DNA of 43,271 nucleotides from an uncultured Prevotellaceae bacterium (GTDB taxonomy: Bacteria; Bacteroidota; Bacteroidia; Bacteroidales; Bacteroidaceae): contig OMXV01000032.1 in assembly GCA_900315075.1 (NCBI GenBank), positions 1 to 43,271 of the forward strand, in the 5' to 3' direction. Shown piece after piece: positions 5,778-14,531 of this stretch. Below the pieces are notes generated by a model. It was given only the letters and a program-made list of their open reading frames with translations. It did not search any database and had not been told where the DNA came from. The translations under genes were made by a program, and so were the position numbers. Position 1 is the first letter of the stretch. The number at the start of each line of letters is the position of its first letter.

Positions 5778-7007
5778 CTATGCTCTTTTGATGTTACTGA
5801 ATGACTGGTTTAACTTGTTACCCAACATGGTCAGGTCATTGTCTAACTTCTGCGTAGTGATGCGGGCATATATCTGGGTGGTAACGATGTTCGTATGTCC
5901 CAATACTCGACTTACACTCTCTATGGGCATGCCATTGGTTAAAGCCATGGTGGCAAATCCATGGCGAGCGCAGTGAGCCGAAATTGGCTTGTCAATGCCA
6001 CACTCTTTCATTACTGGCTTGAACTTCTTGCATACGTTCCAGTAGTTGACTTCGCCGAAAACGGATTTGGGATTCTCCTTCAGAAAGTCACGGTAGCGAT
6101 TGATAATCTGTGAGGGAACAGCCAGCAGTTTCACCTGATAGGGTACACCTGTCTTATGACGCTTGCCCACAATCCATTTCTCACCATTCACCTCCACGAT
6201 GTTGTCCGTTGTCAGTTCCTTCAAGTCCACGAACGACAGGGCAGTGAAATTCATGAACACGAAGAGGTCACGGACGAATGCGAGGCTGGCATCCTCAAAC
6301 TCATGTGCCATCACCTTTTTCAGTTCCTCTTCTGTCAGAAAGGTACGCTCCTTGCACTTGGGGCTGATATGGAACTGCGCGAACACGTTGCGCTGTATCT
6401 TGCCGTTGTCGTGGGCACGGCCTACGACTCCTTTCAAATGCATACACGTCAGCCAAATGGTGGAACTGGCCAGACCTCGGTCATTGCTGAGATACACGGC
6501 AAACTCCTTGATGAAGTCGGGGGTGAGTTCCTGCATGATTATGTCATTGCGACGGAAATTCATATGAAGGAAGTCTGCTACGTAGTTCCTCGACCTCACT
6601 TGCAGTTTGTATGTTCCCAAAGCCCTGTCCTTGCCTACACGTCTTTTCAAGTTGGCAATGTCCTTATCGAATGCGCCCAGCAGGGTTTCGTATTCACTGC
6701 CGAAGCCCTGATAGGCATTGCGCACCATCTCTGCCGTGACGAATGCCTCACGGTCTGACAAGTGCAGGTAGTTCTTGATGATTTGTGCCTTAATGTTGTC
6801 AAGGTCACGATTCAGATCAAGAGCCTCCCTGCTTCTGCCCTTGGCACAGTTGCCCTTCGCATCCCACAGCGACAAAGGGATGCTCCGCTTGCAACTGAAC
6901 TGGCTCTGCGTTCCGTTGATGGTGATTCTGCCCATCACAGGCACAATGCCGTTCTTTACCTTACTCTTGTTCGCGTAGAACAATACCGAAAAAGTGCTTC
7001 TACTCAT
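5778..7007 (-). CDS. Tyrosine recombinase / integrase, IntDOT-like
   Basis: This 409-residue site-specific recombinase should catalyse integration and excision of the element. It has the N-terminal arm-binding and SAM-like core-binding regions (about 1-215) and a C-terminal catalytic domain. Visible active-site residues are K285 in GKRHKTG, H345 and R348 in SAHCARHGFAT, H371 in LGHTNIVTTQIYARI, and the nucleophile Y380. The position normally held by the first catalytic Arg (in TGLR) is Ser258 in FTALSFVDLKEL, as in IntDOT of the Bacteroides element CTnDOT, whose integrase tolerates mismatched crossover sequences. The gene reads inward from the right end of the element, with its promoter at 7036-7043 and a candidate attachment core at 7346-7357. 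The RhuM-like gene follows 4 bases later. Confidence 0.93.
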   Translation of the reverse strand: MSRSTFSVLFYANKSKVKNGIVPVMGRITINGTQSQFSCKRSIPLSLWDAKGNCAKGRSREALDLNRDLDNIKAQIIKNYLHLSDREAFVTAEMVRNAYQGFGSEYETLLGAFDKDIANLKRRVGKDRALGTYKLQVRSRNYVADFLHMNFRRNDIIMQELTPDFIKEFAVYLSNDRGLASSTIWLTCMHLKGVVGRAHDNGKIQRNVFAQFHISPKCKERTFLTEEELKKVMAHEFEDASLAFVRDLFVFMNFTALSFVDLKELTTDNIVEVNGEKWIVGKRHKTGVPYQVKLLAVPSQIINRYRDFLKENPKSVFGEVNYWNVCKKFKPVMKECGIDKPISAHCARHGFATMALTNGMPIESVSRVLGHTNIVTTQIYARITTQKLDNDLTMLGNKLNQSFSNIKRA

Positions 7008-7035
7008 CTTCTAATTCCTTTTAAAATTCGGGCTG

Positions 7036-7043
7036 CAAAAGTA
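7036..7043 (-). promoter_or_regulatory. Integrase promoter, -7 element
   Basis: Read leftward the bases are TACTTTTG, a match to TAnnTTTG, 29 bases before the integrase start codon. No clear -33 TTG is at the ideal spacing. Confidence 0.5.
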
Positions 7044-7345
7044 ATACCATTTTGGGAATAAATTGCTATGCAAATCACTTCAAATTTCGGCAATTGGAAC
7101 AGCAAGTGTTAACGCGGTTTGAACTGCCCCGATATGTCACGATTTGCGCAGGTCGTTAAGAAAGTTTAACTATCCGACATGGGGCTATCTGGGTTACGAA
7201 TAAGAAACCTAATTCGTTCCGCAAACCGCCTTGATTTGCGTAGTGGCATCTTGCAGACTTTTCTCAATTTTCCTCGAATTGCCTTTATTTATGGGGCGAA
7301 CTGCGTTAATTCTCCAAAAATGCTTTTGTATGTCAGCATTATTTA
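7044..7345. other. Non-coding right end of the element
   Basis: About 300 bases without a plausible gene lie between the integrase promoter and the right attachment core. Several short dispersed sequences of similar type (GATTTGCG at 7141-7148 and again at 7233-7240, and related TTTGCG/CGCAAA motifs) are visible. They could be arm-type sites for the integrase, but I cannot define them. Confidence 0.3.
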
Positions 7346-7354
7346 GTATTTTTG
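7325..7354 (+). promoter_or_regulatory. Promoter of the nucleotidyltransferase gene
   Basis: TTTG (7325-7328), an 18-base spacer and TATTTTTG (7347-7354) precede the start codon at 7391. If the element ends at the attachment core, the -33 half of this promoter comes from the element and the -7 half is the core itself. Confidence 0.6.
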
Positions 7355-7357
7355 CAC
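7346..7357 (+). repeat. Candidate right attachment core (12-bp direct repeat, copy 2)
   Basis: GTATTTTTGCAC is identical to 667-678 and contains the CTnDOT-type core form GTAnnTTTGC. It lies 339 bases outside the integrase start, the expected place for the right attachment site, and overlaps the -7 promoter element of the next chromosomal gene. Confidence 0.4.
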
Positions 7358-7390
7358 GTTATTAGAAAATCAATCTTTTTAAAACATATT

Positions 7391-8302
7391 ATGAAACCAA
7401 CATTATTGCTTCTTGCTGCCGGCATGGGCAGCCGTTACGGAGGTCTCAAACAGCTTGATGGCCTTGGACCCAATGGAGAAACTATTATGGATTATTCCAT
7501 ATATGATGCCATAAAGGCAGGTTTTGGGAAAATTGTTTTTGTCATCCGCAAAGACTTCGAACAAGACTTCAAAGATAAAATCTTAAGCAAATACGAAGGT
7601 CATATACCAGCAGAATTGGTGTTCCAAAGCTTGGATTCCCTGCCAGAGGGCTTCTCGGTGCCCGAGGGACGTGTGAAACCATGGGGTACAAACCATGCCG
7701 TTATGATGGCTGCAAAAACCATCAAAGAGCCTTTCTGCGTGATCAATTGTGATGACTTCTACAACAGAGACGCCTATATGGTCATTGGAAAATTCCTTGC
7801 CGATTTACCTGAGGGAAGCAAGAATAAATATGCCATGGTGGGATTCAGAGTAGGGAATACCCTTTCGGAAAATGGTACTGTTGCTCGTGGCATTTGTTCA
7901 AAAGATGAAGATGAGAATTTGACTACCGTAGTGGAGCGTACAGAAATTATGAGAGTCAATGGCCCCATCTGCTATAAAGATGAGCTGGGAGAATGGGTGG
8001 CAGTCGATGACAACACACCCGTGAGCATGAATATGTGGGGATTCACACCCGATTATTTCGACTATAGTGAGGCCTATTTCAAAGAATTTCTCGCCGACCC
8101 CAAAAATATGGAGAATCTGAAGGCTGAATTCTTCATCCCACTGATGGTCAACAAGCTCATTACCGAGAAAACCGCAACAGTGAAGGTGCTCGACACCACA
8201 AGCAAGTGGTTCGGTGTCACTTACGCAGCCGATAGACCTTCTGTTGTGGAGAAAATACAAAAACTCATCGACGAAGGGGTGTATCCCGAGAAACTTTTTT
8301 AG
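7391..8302 (+). CDS. Sugar-phosphate nucleotidyltransferase family protein
   Basis: This 303-residue cytoplasmic protein has the N-terminal Rossmann-like signature of NTP-transferases, LLLLAAGMGSRYGGLKQ (5-21), followed by an acidic NCDDFYNRDAY segment that would bind the metal and nucleotide. Such enzymes transfer a nucleotidyl group from an NTP to a sugar phosphate. The exact sugar cannot be told, and in Bacteroidales this subfamily is usually annotated only as a nucleotidyltransferase. An upstream in-frame TTG at 7352 would start inside the promoter, so the ATG at 7391 is preferred. It is the first chromosomal gene beyond the candidate mobile element. A hairpin follows at 8328-8358, before nrnA. 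Confidence 0.85.
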   Translation: MKPTLLLLAAGMGSRYGGLKQLDGLGPNGETIMDYSIYDAIKAGFGKIVFVIRKDFEQDFKDKILSKYEGHIPAELVFQSLDSLPEGFSVPEGRVKPWGTNHAVMMAAKTIKEPFCVINCDDFYNRDAYMVIGKFLADLPEGSKNKYAMVGFRVGNTLSENGTVARGICSKDEDENLTTVVERTEIMRVNGPICYKDELGEWVAVDDNTPVSMNMWGFTPDYFDYSEAYFKEFLADPKNMENLKAEFFIPLMVNKLITEKTATVKVLDTTSKWFGVTYAADRPSVVEKIQKLIDEGVYPEKLF

Positions 8303-8327
8303 GGTTTCTAACGAATTTCCATTTCAT

Positions 8328-8358
8328 TTTCTCGCAGGTGTATTGTGCCTGCGAGAAA
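8328..8358 (+). terminator. Hairpin between nucleotidyltransferase and nrnA
   Basis: TTTCTCGCAGG (8328-8338) pairs perfectly with CCTGCGAGAAA (8348-8358), an 11-bp stem with a 9-base loop. It is followed by an AT-rich TAATATTTTA rather than a pure T-run and lies only 15 bases before the nrnA ATG. It could be a terminator or attenuator, or a structure in the nrnA leader. Confidence 0.5.
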
Positions 8359-8373
8359 TAATATTTTAAAATA

Positions 8374-9414
8374 ATGACACTTGACATCCTCACACCCGAA
8401 GAGGTACAAAAACTCAGAGACCTAATCTCACAATCCCAGAATATCATCATTTGTTGTCATGAAAGTCCTGACGGAGATGCTATCGGGGCAATGCTTGGAT
8501 GGGCAGAGTTCCTGCGAAACCAAGGGAAACAACCGATGCTGGTGGCGCCTGACGCCTTTCCCGATTTTCTCAGATGGCTGCCATGTATCGAGAAAATTGT
8601 TAGATATGACAAGCACAATGTGGCCGTGGAAGAGGCTTTTCAGAAAGCAGACCTCGTGTTCTGCCTAGACTTCAACAGTTCGAAAAGGTTGTGGGACATG
8701 CAGGAGACACTGGATAAGTTTACGGGCAACAAGGTGCTTATCGACCATCACCTCGGACCAGACATCGATGCACAAATCATTGTTTCAAAGCCAGAAATGA
8801 GCAGTACTTGTGAACTGCTTTTCAGAATCATCTATCAGATGGGTGGTTTTGAAGCAATGACCAAGCAGGGAGCTGTGCCACTCTATTGTGGTATGATGAC
8901 TGATACTGGCGGATTTACTTACAATTCATCCAGAAGCGACATCTTCTATATCATCAGTTTGTTACTCACTAAGCGTTTTGATAAAGACAAGATTTATAGG
9001 AGTGTCTATAATAACTACAGTGAGTGGGCCATACGGATGAGAGGATATGTGATGAGCCAAAAACTGAATGTGCTTCCTGATAGCCATGCTTCCTATTTCT
9101 CTATTACACGAAAAGAGATGAAGAGATTCCACTTCATCAAAGGAGATGCCGAAGGACTGGTAAATGAGCCATTGCGTATCAAAGGGATGCGAATGGTCAT
9201 CTCATTGCGTGAAGACACTGTGAAGGATAATACAGTGTGGGTAAGCATACGTTCTGTTGACCACTATTACTGTAATACGATTGCCGAGAAATTCTTTAAT
9301 GGTGGTGGGCACCCCAATGCGGCAGGAGGACACCTGTATTGTACCATAGAAGAAGCAGAACAAGTGGCGCTCAAGGCCATCATCTATTTTACAAATATGT
9401 ATAACAAGGGATAA
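8374..9414 (+). CDS. nrnA: DHH-family nanoRNase / 3'-phosphoadenosine phosphatase, NrnA-type
   Basis: This 346-residue protein belongs to the DHH/DHHA1 phosphoesterases that degrade very short RNA oligonucleotides and often also dephosphorylate pAp. The metal-binding motifs are in order: CCHESPDGDAIGA (H29, D33, D35), LDFNSS, the DHH triad in LIDHHLGPD, and GMMTDTGGFTYNSS. The C-terminal DHHA1 domain ends with GGGHPNAAGGHLY, which holds the substrate phosphate. The length is normal for the family. It heads a plus-strand series with the DUF4827 lipoprotein and glmM. Confidence 0.9.
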   Translation: MTLDILTPEEVQKLRDLISQSQNIIICCHESPDGDAIGAMLGWAEFLRNQGKQPMLVAPDAFPDFLRWLPCIEKIVRYDKHNVAVEEAFQKADLVFCLDFNSSKRLWDMQETLDKFTGNKVLIDHHLGPDIDAQIIVSKPEMSSTCELLFRIIYQMGGFEAMTKQGAVPLYCGMMTDTGGFTYNSSRSDIFYIISLLLTKRFDKDKIYRSVYNNYSEWAIRMRGYVMSQKLNVLPDSHASYFSITRKEMKRFHFIKGDAEGLVNEPLRIKGMRMVISLREDTVKDNTVWVSIRSVDHYYCNTIAEKFFNGGGHPNAAGGHLYCTIEEAEQVALKAIIYFTNMYNKG

Positions 9415-9492
9415 TCCTCTCTATCACACTTGTCGTGATAATGGATTAAAAGAATCAAATAATAGTGCAAAATTTGCTGAAAATTTATTTAG

Positions 9493-10122
9493 ATGAATAG
9501 AATATGTTTTTTGTTCTTGGCGATTGCTGCCATGATTTGCTTCACATCATGTGATGACAATGAGACTTACGCTGACCAGAAAAAGAAAGAAAGGACAGCT
9601 ATAAAGCAATTCCTTATCGACCATAAAATCAACGTCATTTCCGAGCAGGATTTTAAGGTAGATACTATCACCGATGTGAGTAAAAACGAGTTTGTGCTCT
9701 TTGAAAACACTGGAGTTTATATGCAGATTGTAAGAAAAGGTTGTGGTGAGAAGATTAAAAATGGAGAGACTGTCAATGTACTTTGTCGATTCAAAGAGTA
9801 CAATGTATTCACCGATAGTCTGATTACCACCAATAATAACCTTTACTATTCTTCACTTCCTGATAAGATGGCAGTGAGTAATACACTCGGAACGTTTACA
9901 GCACAGTTTATTAGTGGCGTTATGCTCTCGCAATATAATTCTACCTCAGTACCAGCGGGATGGTTGATACCACTGACTTACATTAATATTGGAAGATTTA
10001 TCAATGAAGGGGATGAGTTGGCAAAGGTTAATGTCATTGTACCACACAGTCAGGGAACAGCTAATGCTACTGCCAATGTCTATCCCTGTTATTATGAAAT
10101 AACTTACGAAAGAGGACTATAA
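9493..10122 (+). CDS. DUF4827 family lipoprotein
   Basis: This 209-residue protein has a lipoprotein signal peptide ending in FTSC with the lipidated Cys at 20, followed by DDNE, acidic residues of the kind that favour outer-membrane export in Bacteroidetes. The body, with GVYMQIVRKGCGEKIKNGET and later VPAGWLIPL, fits the DUF4827 family, whose outline resembles FKBP-type peptidyl-prolyl isomerases. The function is not known. It is separated from glmM by only 2 bases and is therefore in the same transcript. The association of this family with a phosphosugar mutase gene is something I recall from other Bacteroidales. Confidence 0.8.
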   Translation: MNRICFLFLAIAAMICFTSCDDNETYADQKKKERTAIKQFLIDHKINVISEQDFKVDTITDVSKNEFVLFENTGVYMQIVRKGCGEKIKNGETVNVLCRFKEYNVFTDSLITTNNNLYYSSLPDKMAVSNTLGTFTAQFISGVMLSQYNSTSVPAGWLIPLTYINIGRFINEGDELAKVNVIVPHSQGTANATANVYPCYYEITYERGL

Positions 10123-10124
10123 TT

Positions 10125-11510
10125 ATGACACTTATTAAATCTATTTCAGGAATCAGAGGTACTATCGGAGGAAAAACCGGTGATACCCTTAATCCACTTG
10201 ACATCGTTAAATTTACTACAGCATATGCCACGTTTATCCAACGACAGAATGTTCACACTTCAAAAAGGAAAATCGTGGTAGGCCGCGATGCTCGCATCTC
10301 TGGCGAGATGGTAAGGTCGGTAGTTTGTGGAACACTCATTGGCATGGGATATGACGTGATAGATATCGGATTGGCAACAACACCTACCACAGAATTGGCT
10401 GTGACCATGGCCAAGGCCGATGGCGGTATCATCATCACAGCAAGCCATAATCCACGGCATTGGAACGCACTCAAACTGCTTAATGCACAGGGTGAATTTC
10501 TAACTAAAGACGATGGTAATGAAGTGCTGAAAATTGCTGAGGCTGAGGATTTTGATTATGCTGATGTTGACCACATCGGACATTATGTAAGTGATGATTC
10601 TTTCAATCAGCGTCATGTGGAGAGTGTGCTGGCGTTAGACCTCGTTGATGTTGATGCAATCAAGAATGCTGGTTTTAACGTATGTGTAGATGCCATTAAT
10701 AGCGTGGGGGGAGTTATCCTGCCTTTGTTACTTGACAAATTAGGTGTGAAATATAATATTCTCAATGGCCAACCAACAGGGGATTTTGCTCATAATCCAG
10801 AGCCGTTAGAGAAAAATCTGGGCGGTATCATGGAAGAAATGCGCTCAGGAAAATATGATCTTGGTGTCGTGGTGGATCCCGATGTTGACCGTCTTGCTTT
10901 TATTTGTGAGGATGGCAAAATGTTTGGTGAGGAATATACGTTGGTTTCCGTAGCCGACTATGTGTTGGGAAAAACACCAGGAAATACTGTTTCCAATCTT
11001 TCTTCTACTCGTGCGCTTAGGGATGTCACTGAGAAACATGGCGGACAGTATTGTGCTGCTGCTGTGGGTGAGGTGAATGTCACCACAAAGATGAAAGAGG
11101 TGGAAGCTGTCATCGGTGGTGAAGGAAATGGTGGAGTGATCTATCCAGCTAGTCATTATGGTCGTGATGCACTTGTGGGTATTGCGCTCTTCCTCTCTTC
11201 GTTGGCACATAAAGGATGTAAGGTGAGCGAACTGAGAAAAGAACTGCCAGAGTATTGCATCGCGAAAAACAGAATTGACTTGACACCATCTACAGATGTG
11301 GATGCCATACTACAGCGTGTCAAGGAAATGTATGCCGACCAGCAGGTAAACGATATAGACGGTGTGAAAATAGATTTCCCCGACAAATGGGTTCATCTGC
11401 GTAAGTCGAATACCGAGCCCATCATCCGTGTTTATAGCGAGGCAGCCACTATGGAAGAGGCTGATGAACTCGGGAAGACATTGATGAAAGTGGTATATGA
11501 CATGCAATAA
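10125..11510 (+). CDS. glmM: Phosphoglucosamine mutase
   Basis: This enzyme converts glucosamine-6-phosphate to glucosamine-1-phosphate on the way to UDP-GlcNAc, needed for peptidoglycan and lipid A. The 461-residue protein has the phosphoserine loop TASHNP with Ser107, the metal-binding DPDVDRL near 251, the sugar-binding GEGNGG, and the phosphate-binding RKSNTEPIIRVYSEA near the C-terminus. It could be a related phosphohexomutase; the length and the N-terminal ISGIRG segment favour GlmM. It follows the DUF4827 gene by 2 bases and is followed closely by queH. Confidence 0.85.
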   Translation: MTLIKSISGIRGTIGGKTGDTLNPLDIVKFTTAYATFIQRQNVHTSKRKIVVGRDARISGEMVRSVVCGTLIGMGYDVIDIGLATTPTTELAVTMAKADGGIIITASHNPRHWNALKLLNAQGEFLTKDDGNEVLKIAEAEDFDYADVDHIGHYVSDDSFNQRHVESVLALDLVDVDAIKNAGFNVCVDAINSVGGVILPLLLDKLGVKYNILNGQPTGDFAHNPEPLEKNLGGIMEEMRSGKYDLGVVVDPDVDRLAFICEDGKMFGEEYTLVSVADYVLGKTPGNTVSNLSSTRALRDVTEKHGGQYCAAAVGEVNVTTKMKEVEAVIGGEGNGGVIYPASHYGRDALVGIALFLSSLAHKGCKVSELRKELPEYCIAKNRIDLTPSTDVDAILQRVKEMYADQQVNDIDGVKIDFPDKWVHLRKSNTEPIIRVYSEAATMEEADELGKTLMKVVYDMQ

Positions 11511-11559
11511 TTGCCATTAATTGTTATGTATGCTGCTGAATGGCAGCCAACAGTTAAAA

Positions 11560-12168
11560 ATGAAACACAAGGCTTCCCCCATCGTTGTACCTGAGGGCAC
11601 GGAGAAATTGCTGCTACATGCTTGCTGCGCTCCATGCTCCTCGGCTATCGTGGAGTGGATGCTTGCCAACGGACTGAAGCCCACCATCTATTACTTTAAT
11701 CCCAATATTTTCCCTATAGAGGAATATATTATCCGAAAAGAGGAGAGTAAACGTCATGCTGACTGTTTGGGAGTAGAGTGGATAGATGGTGACTATAATC
11801 ATGAACAGTGGGTTTCATGTGTTCAGGGGATGGAAAGCGAACCGGAAAGAGGACGACGGTGTGATTGTTGCTTCCGCATGAGACTCATTGCCGCTGCACA
11901 AATGACAAGGCAACATGGTATGAGCGTATTTACTACCACATTGGCATCCTCACGTTGGAAGAGTATAGAACAAATCACAAAAGCTGGTATCGAGGCGCAA
12001 AATATGGTGCCTGGGACTTTGTTCTGGGCACAGAATTGGAGAAAAGGTGGACTTTATGAGCGGCGTAACCAACTGCTGCATGAGTTCGCTTTTTACAACC
12101 AGCAATATTGTGGATGTGAGTTTAGCCTAAGACAAAGGGAATTAACTAAAAATCAAGAGATAATATGA
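11560..12168 (+). CDS. queH: Epoxyqueuosine reductase QueH
   Basis: This is the non-orthologous replacement of QueG that performs the last step of queuosine synthesis in tRNA. The protein (about 202 residues) has the paired cysteines HACCAPCS at the N-terminus and RRCDCCFRMR in the middle, which hold an iron-sulfur cluster and the catalytic metal site, and a C-terminal QYCGCEFS. I prefer the ATG at 11560, which gives MKHKASPIVV. An in-frame ATG at 11530 would add ten residues. Its stop codon overlaps the start of the GH20 gene by four bases (ATGA), showing translational coupling. No other queuosine genes are nearby. Confidence 0.88.
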   Translation: MKHKASPIVVPEGTEKLLLHACCAPCSSAIVEWMLANGLKPTIYYFNPNIFPIEEYIIRKEESKRHADCLGVEWIDGDYNHEQWVSCVQGMESEPERGRRCDCCFRMRLIAAAQMTRQHGMSVFTTTLASSRWKSIEQITKAGIEAQNMVPGTLFWAQNWRKGGLYERRNQLLHEFAFYNQQYCGCEFSLRQRELTKNQEII

Positions 12169-13793
12169 AAAAAACTTTTCTATCCATCCTGTTTTTGGCA
12201 TGTATCCATTTTTCTGCTGTGGCACAGGAGATGGTGGATTTCAATGTTGTTCCTCTGCCACGTGAATGTGTGGCACAGAAAGGCAAACCCATGCCTCTCT
12301 CTGATTTTCAGGCCATCTGTTATAAAGGTGGGGAGGATATGAAGCGTAATGCCGAATTCCTTGCCGACTATATCTATCAGAATACGGGAAAACGACTCAA
12401 CGTGACTACTAATACCAAAGGTGTTGTTATCTCGATGGCTGTGAGCGAAAAAATCAGCGCTCCAGAAGGTTATACCATTAAAGTCTCGAACAAGGGCGTG
12501 GATATCCAAGGTGGTTCCAATGCAGGTGTCTTCTACGCTATACAGACATTACGCAAGGCAATACCTATTGCCGATGCCGACAAAGTGCAGATGAACCCAA
12601 TTCTTGTTACAGATGCACCAAGATTCTCATATAGAGGTATGCACTTGGACGTGTCGAGGCATTTCTTCGATGTCAACTTTGTCAAGGAGTATATTGATAT
12701 GCTGGCTCTCCATCATATTAATATATTTCATTTCCATATCACCGATGACCAGGGATGGAGACTGCCAGTAGATAAATTCCCCAAACTCATTGAGGTTGGG
12801 GCATATCGAAATACGACAGTCATCGGACGTAACACGGGACTCTACAACCATCAACGTTATGGTGGATATTTTACAAAGCAAGAACTACGTGATATTGTGG
12901 AATATGCACGACAGAGGTACATCACAGTGATCCCCGAGATTGATATGCCTGGGCACATGGAGGCGGCACTCGCTGCTTATCCTGAGCTGGGATGTACGGG
13001 TGGACCATACGAAGTAGAGGATGATTGGGGAGTGTTCGATGATATTCTCTGTGCAGGAAAGGAGGAAACCTTCCACTTCGTGAAGGGGGTTCTTGATGAA
13101 TTGATGGAAATATTCCCTTCGGAGTATATTCATATTGGTGGCGATGAAGCACCTCGCACCAGATGGAAGGAATGTCCACTATGCCAGGCGCGCATCAAAC
13201 AACAAGGATTGGTGGGCGATGGAAAACACTCTGCGGAAGATAAACTGCAGGGATACTTCATGAAAAGGGTTGAGAGCTATCTCAACCAACATGGAAGAAA
13301 AGTTATCGGATGGGATGAGTTACTTGACTGTGATGTCAATAAGTCGGCTACTATCATGAGTTGGAGAGGACAGGAAGGGGGCATCAGGGCCTCACAAATG
13401 GGGCATGATGTTATCATGGTGCCTACCTCTACTTCTTATTACGACTATTATCAGACGCCAGAGGATGACTATTGGTCGAAGCCTTTACTCATTGGAGGAT
13501 TTGTTCCGCTTGACACTGTGTATAATGCAGAGCCCGCCCCCAGCTATCTTACTCCCGAAGCAAAGAAACATATTATAGGTGTGCAGGCAAATTTGTGGAC
13601 AGAGTATATTGCTGATAAAGAATTGGCTGAATATCAGGTTCTGCCAAGGATGGGCGCTCTCTCTGAGGTTCAGTGGACCATGCCTGAAAATAAAGATTAT
13701 AAGGCATACCTACAGCGGCAAATCAAACTGACTGCTATCTATCGCCAGCAAGGTTGGAAGTATTGTGACTTCAGCCTTAAATTGAAGAATTGA
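12165..13793 (+). CDS. Beta-N-acetylhexosaminidase, GH20, secreted
   Basis: This 542-residue enzyme has a signal peptide (1-20, ending AVAQ), an N-terminal GH20b domain (about 25-150) and the GH20 barrel. The catalytic pair D327-E328 is in HIGGDEAPRTRW, and HFHITDDQGWRLP and PEIDMPGHMEAALAAYP are typical barrel motifs. It removes terminal GlcNAc or GalNAc from glycans in the periplasm or at the surface, by substrate-assisted catalysis. The gene overlaps queH by four bases. The nearby glmM and polysaccharide deacetylase give a loose amino-sugar theme but not a polysaccharide utilisation locus, since no susC/susD pair is present. Confidence 0.93.
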   Translation: MKKTFLSILFLACIHFSAVAQEMVDFNVVPLPRECVAQKGKPMPLSDFQAICYKGGEDMKRNAEFLADYIYQNTGKRLNVTTNTKGVVISMAVSEKISAPEGYTIKVSNKGVDIQGGSNAGVFYAIQTLRKAIPIADADKVQMNPILVTDAPRFSYRGMHLDVSRHFFDVNFVKEYIDMLALHHINIFHFHITDDQGWRLPVDKFPKLIEVGAYRNTTVIGRNTGLYNHQRYGGYFTKQELRDIVEYARQRYITVIPEIDMPGHMEAALAAYPELGCTGGPYEVEDDWGVFDDILCAGKEETFHFVKGVLDELMEIFPSEYIHIGGDEAPRTRWKECPLCQARIKQQGLVGDGKHSAEDKLQGYFMKRVESYLNQHGRKVIGWDELLDCDVNKSATIMSWRGQEGGIRASQMGHDVIMVPTSTSYYDYYQTPEDDYWSKPLLIGGFVPLDTVYNAEPAPSYLTPEAKKHIIGVQANLWTEYIADKELAEYQVLPRMGALSEVQWTMPENKDYKAYLQRQIKLTAIYRQQGWKYCDFSLKLKN

Positions 13794-13810
13794 AAATTAC
13801 TCCCACACTC

Positions 13811-14422
13811 CTATTCAAACACCTTAAACTCATATCCCTCCTTCCGAAGCCATTCAAGCGACTGGGGGAGGGCAGTTTGTAGTTTGTCGATACTTTTGAG
13901 AGAATCATGGAAGGTGATGATGGAGCCATTACGTGTGTAGCGTTTCACATTTTCTACAATGTCGTCGGCTGTCATCCATTTGGAATAGTCGCGGGTGACA
14001 AGGTCCCACATCACGATACGGTATTTACGGCGAAGCCAGAAATACTCTGGGGCTGTCATCCAACCATGTGGAGGGCGGAATAAGTGGCTGCCAATCAATT
14101 GATTGGCTTTTTCTGTGTTGTCTATATAAGTCTTGGTGAAATGCTTTAGACCACCTAAGTGATTATAGGTGTGATTGCCCACTTGATGACCGGCAGCTAC
14201 AATTTCGTCGTAAAGATGAGGGTATTTGCGAACATTGTCGCCAACCATAAAAAAGGTGGCCAGGGCATCGTAGGATTTCAATGTTTGGAGGATGAAGGGA
14301 GTAGCCTCAGGAATAGGACCGTCGTCAAAAGTCAGATATACAGAATGATCATGTTTATCCATTCGCCATAAGGCTCGTGGAAACATCCAGCGAATCCAAA
14401 ATGAAGGCTGCTCTAAAATCAT
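13811..14422 (-). CDS. Polysaccharide deacetylase (NodB-like, CE4)
   Basis: This 203-residue protein has the NodB motifs: TFDDGP with D33-D34, the metal-binding H84-x3-H88 in GNHTYNH, FRPPHGWM (motif 3) and TFHDS near the C-terminus. It should remove N-acetyl groups from a GlcNAc-containing polymer. There is no clear cleavable signal peptide, although the first 20 residues (FWIRWMFPRALW) are hydrophobic and aromatic and may associate with the membrane. It ends 17 bases from the convergent GH20 gene, with no obvious terminator between. Confidence 0.88.
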   Translation of the reverse strand: MILEQPSFWIRWMFPRALWRMDKHDHSVYLTFDDGPIPEATPFILQTLKSYDALATFFMVGDNVRKYPHLYDEIVAAGHQVGNHTYNHLGGLKHFTKTYIDNTEKANQLIGSHLFRPPHGWMTAPEYFWLRRKYRIVMWDLVTRDYSKWMTADDIVENVKRYTRNGSIITFHDSLKSIDKLQTALPQSLEWLRKEGYEFKVFE

Positions 14423-14438
14423 CGTTTTCTATAAAAAT

Positions 14439-14490
14439 GATGAAGAGGGTGTGTCGAAATTTAAAAACTTTTCAACTTACCCTCTTCATC
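14439..14490 (-). terminator. Terminator of the DUF2723 gene
   Basis: GATGAAGAGGGT (14439-14450) and ACCCTCTTCATC (14479-14490) form a perfect 12-bp stem. On the minus strand the stem is followed by ATTTTTATAG. It lies between the DUF2723 stop codon and the deacetylase start. The 28-base loop is long for a terminator. Confidence 0.6.
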
Positions 14491-14531
14491 GTATAAATTT
14501 AATCTGTTAATAATATGTCAAAATGGTGAGA

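Larger units (their letters stand above)
667..7357. mobile_element. Candidate integrative mobilizable element, about 6.7 kb
   Basis: This stretch holds an IntDOT-like recombinase, a RhuM-like protein, oriT-like palindromes, a MobV relaxase and an HNH protein, all on the minus strand. It also holds a structured RNA and three unknown plus-strand genes. To the right are only chromosomal housekeeping genes, so the right boundary near 7346 is well placed. The left boundary is less certain. The 12-bp repeat puts it at 667, but the KilA-N gene further left is also typical of mobile DNA, so the true left end may lie outside the window. Confidence 0.55.

Noticed and set aside
5006-5791. 261-codon plus-strand open frame
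   Set aside because: It crosses the oriT-like palindromes and the whole RhuM-like gene in antisense; Cys- and Pro-rich composition without family resemblance.
12165-14422. Polysaccharide utilisation locus around the GH20 enzyme and deacetylase
   Set aside because: No SusC/SusD pair or dedicated regulator is present; neighbours are housekeeping genes.
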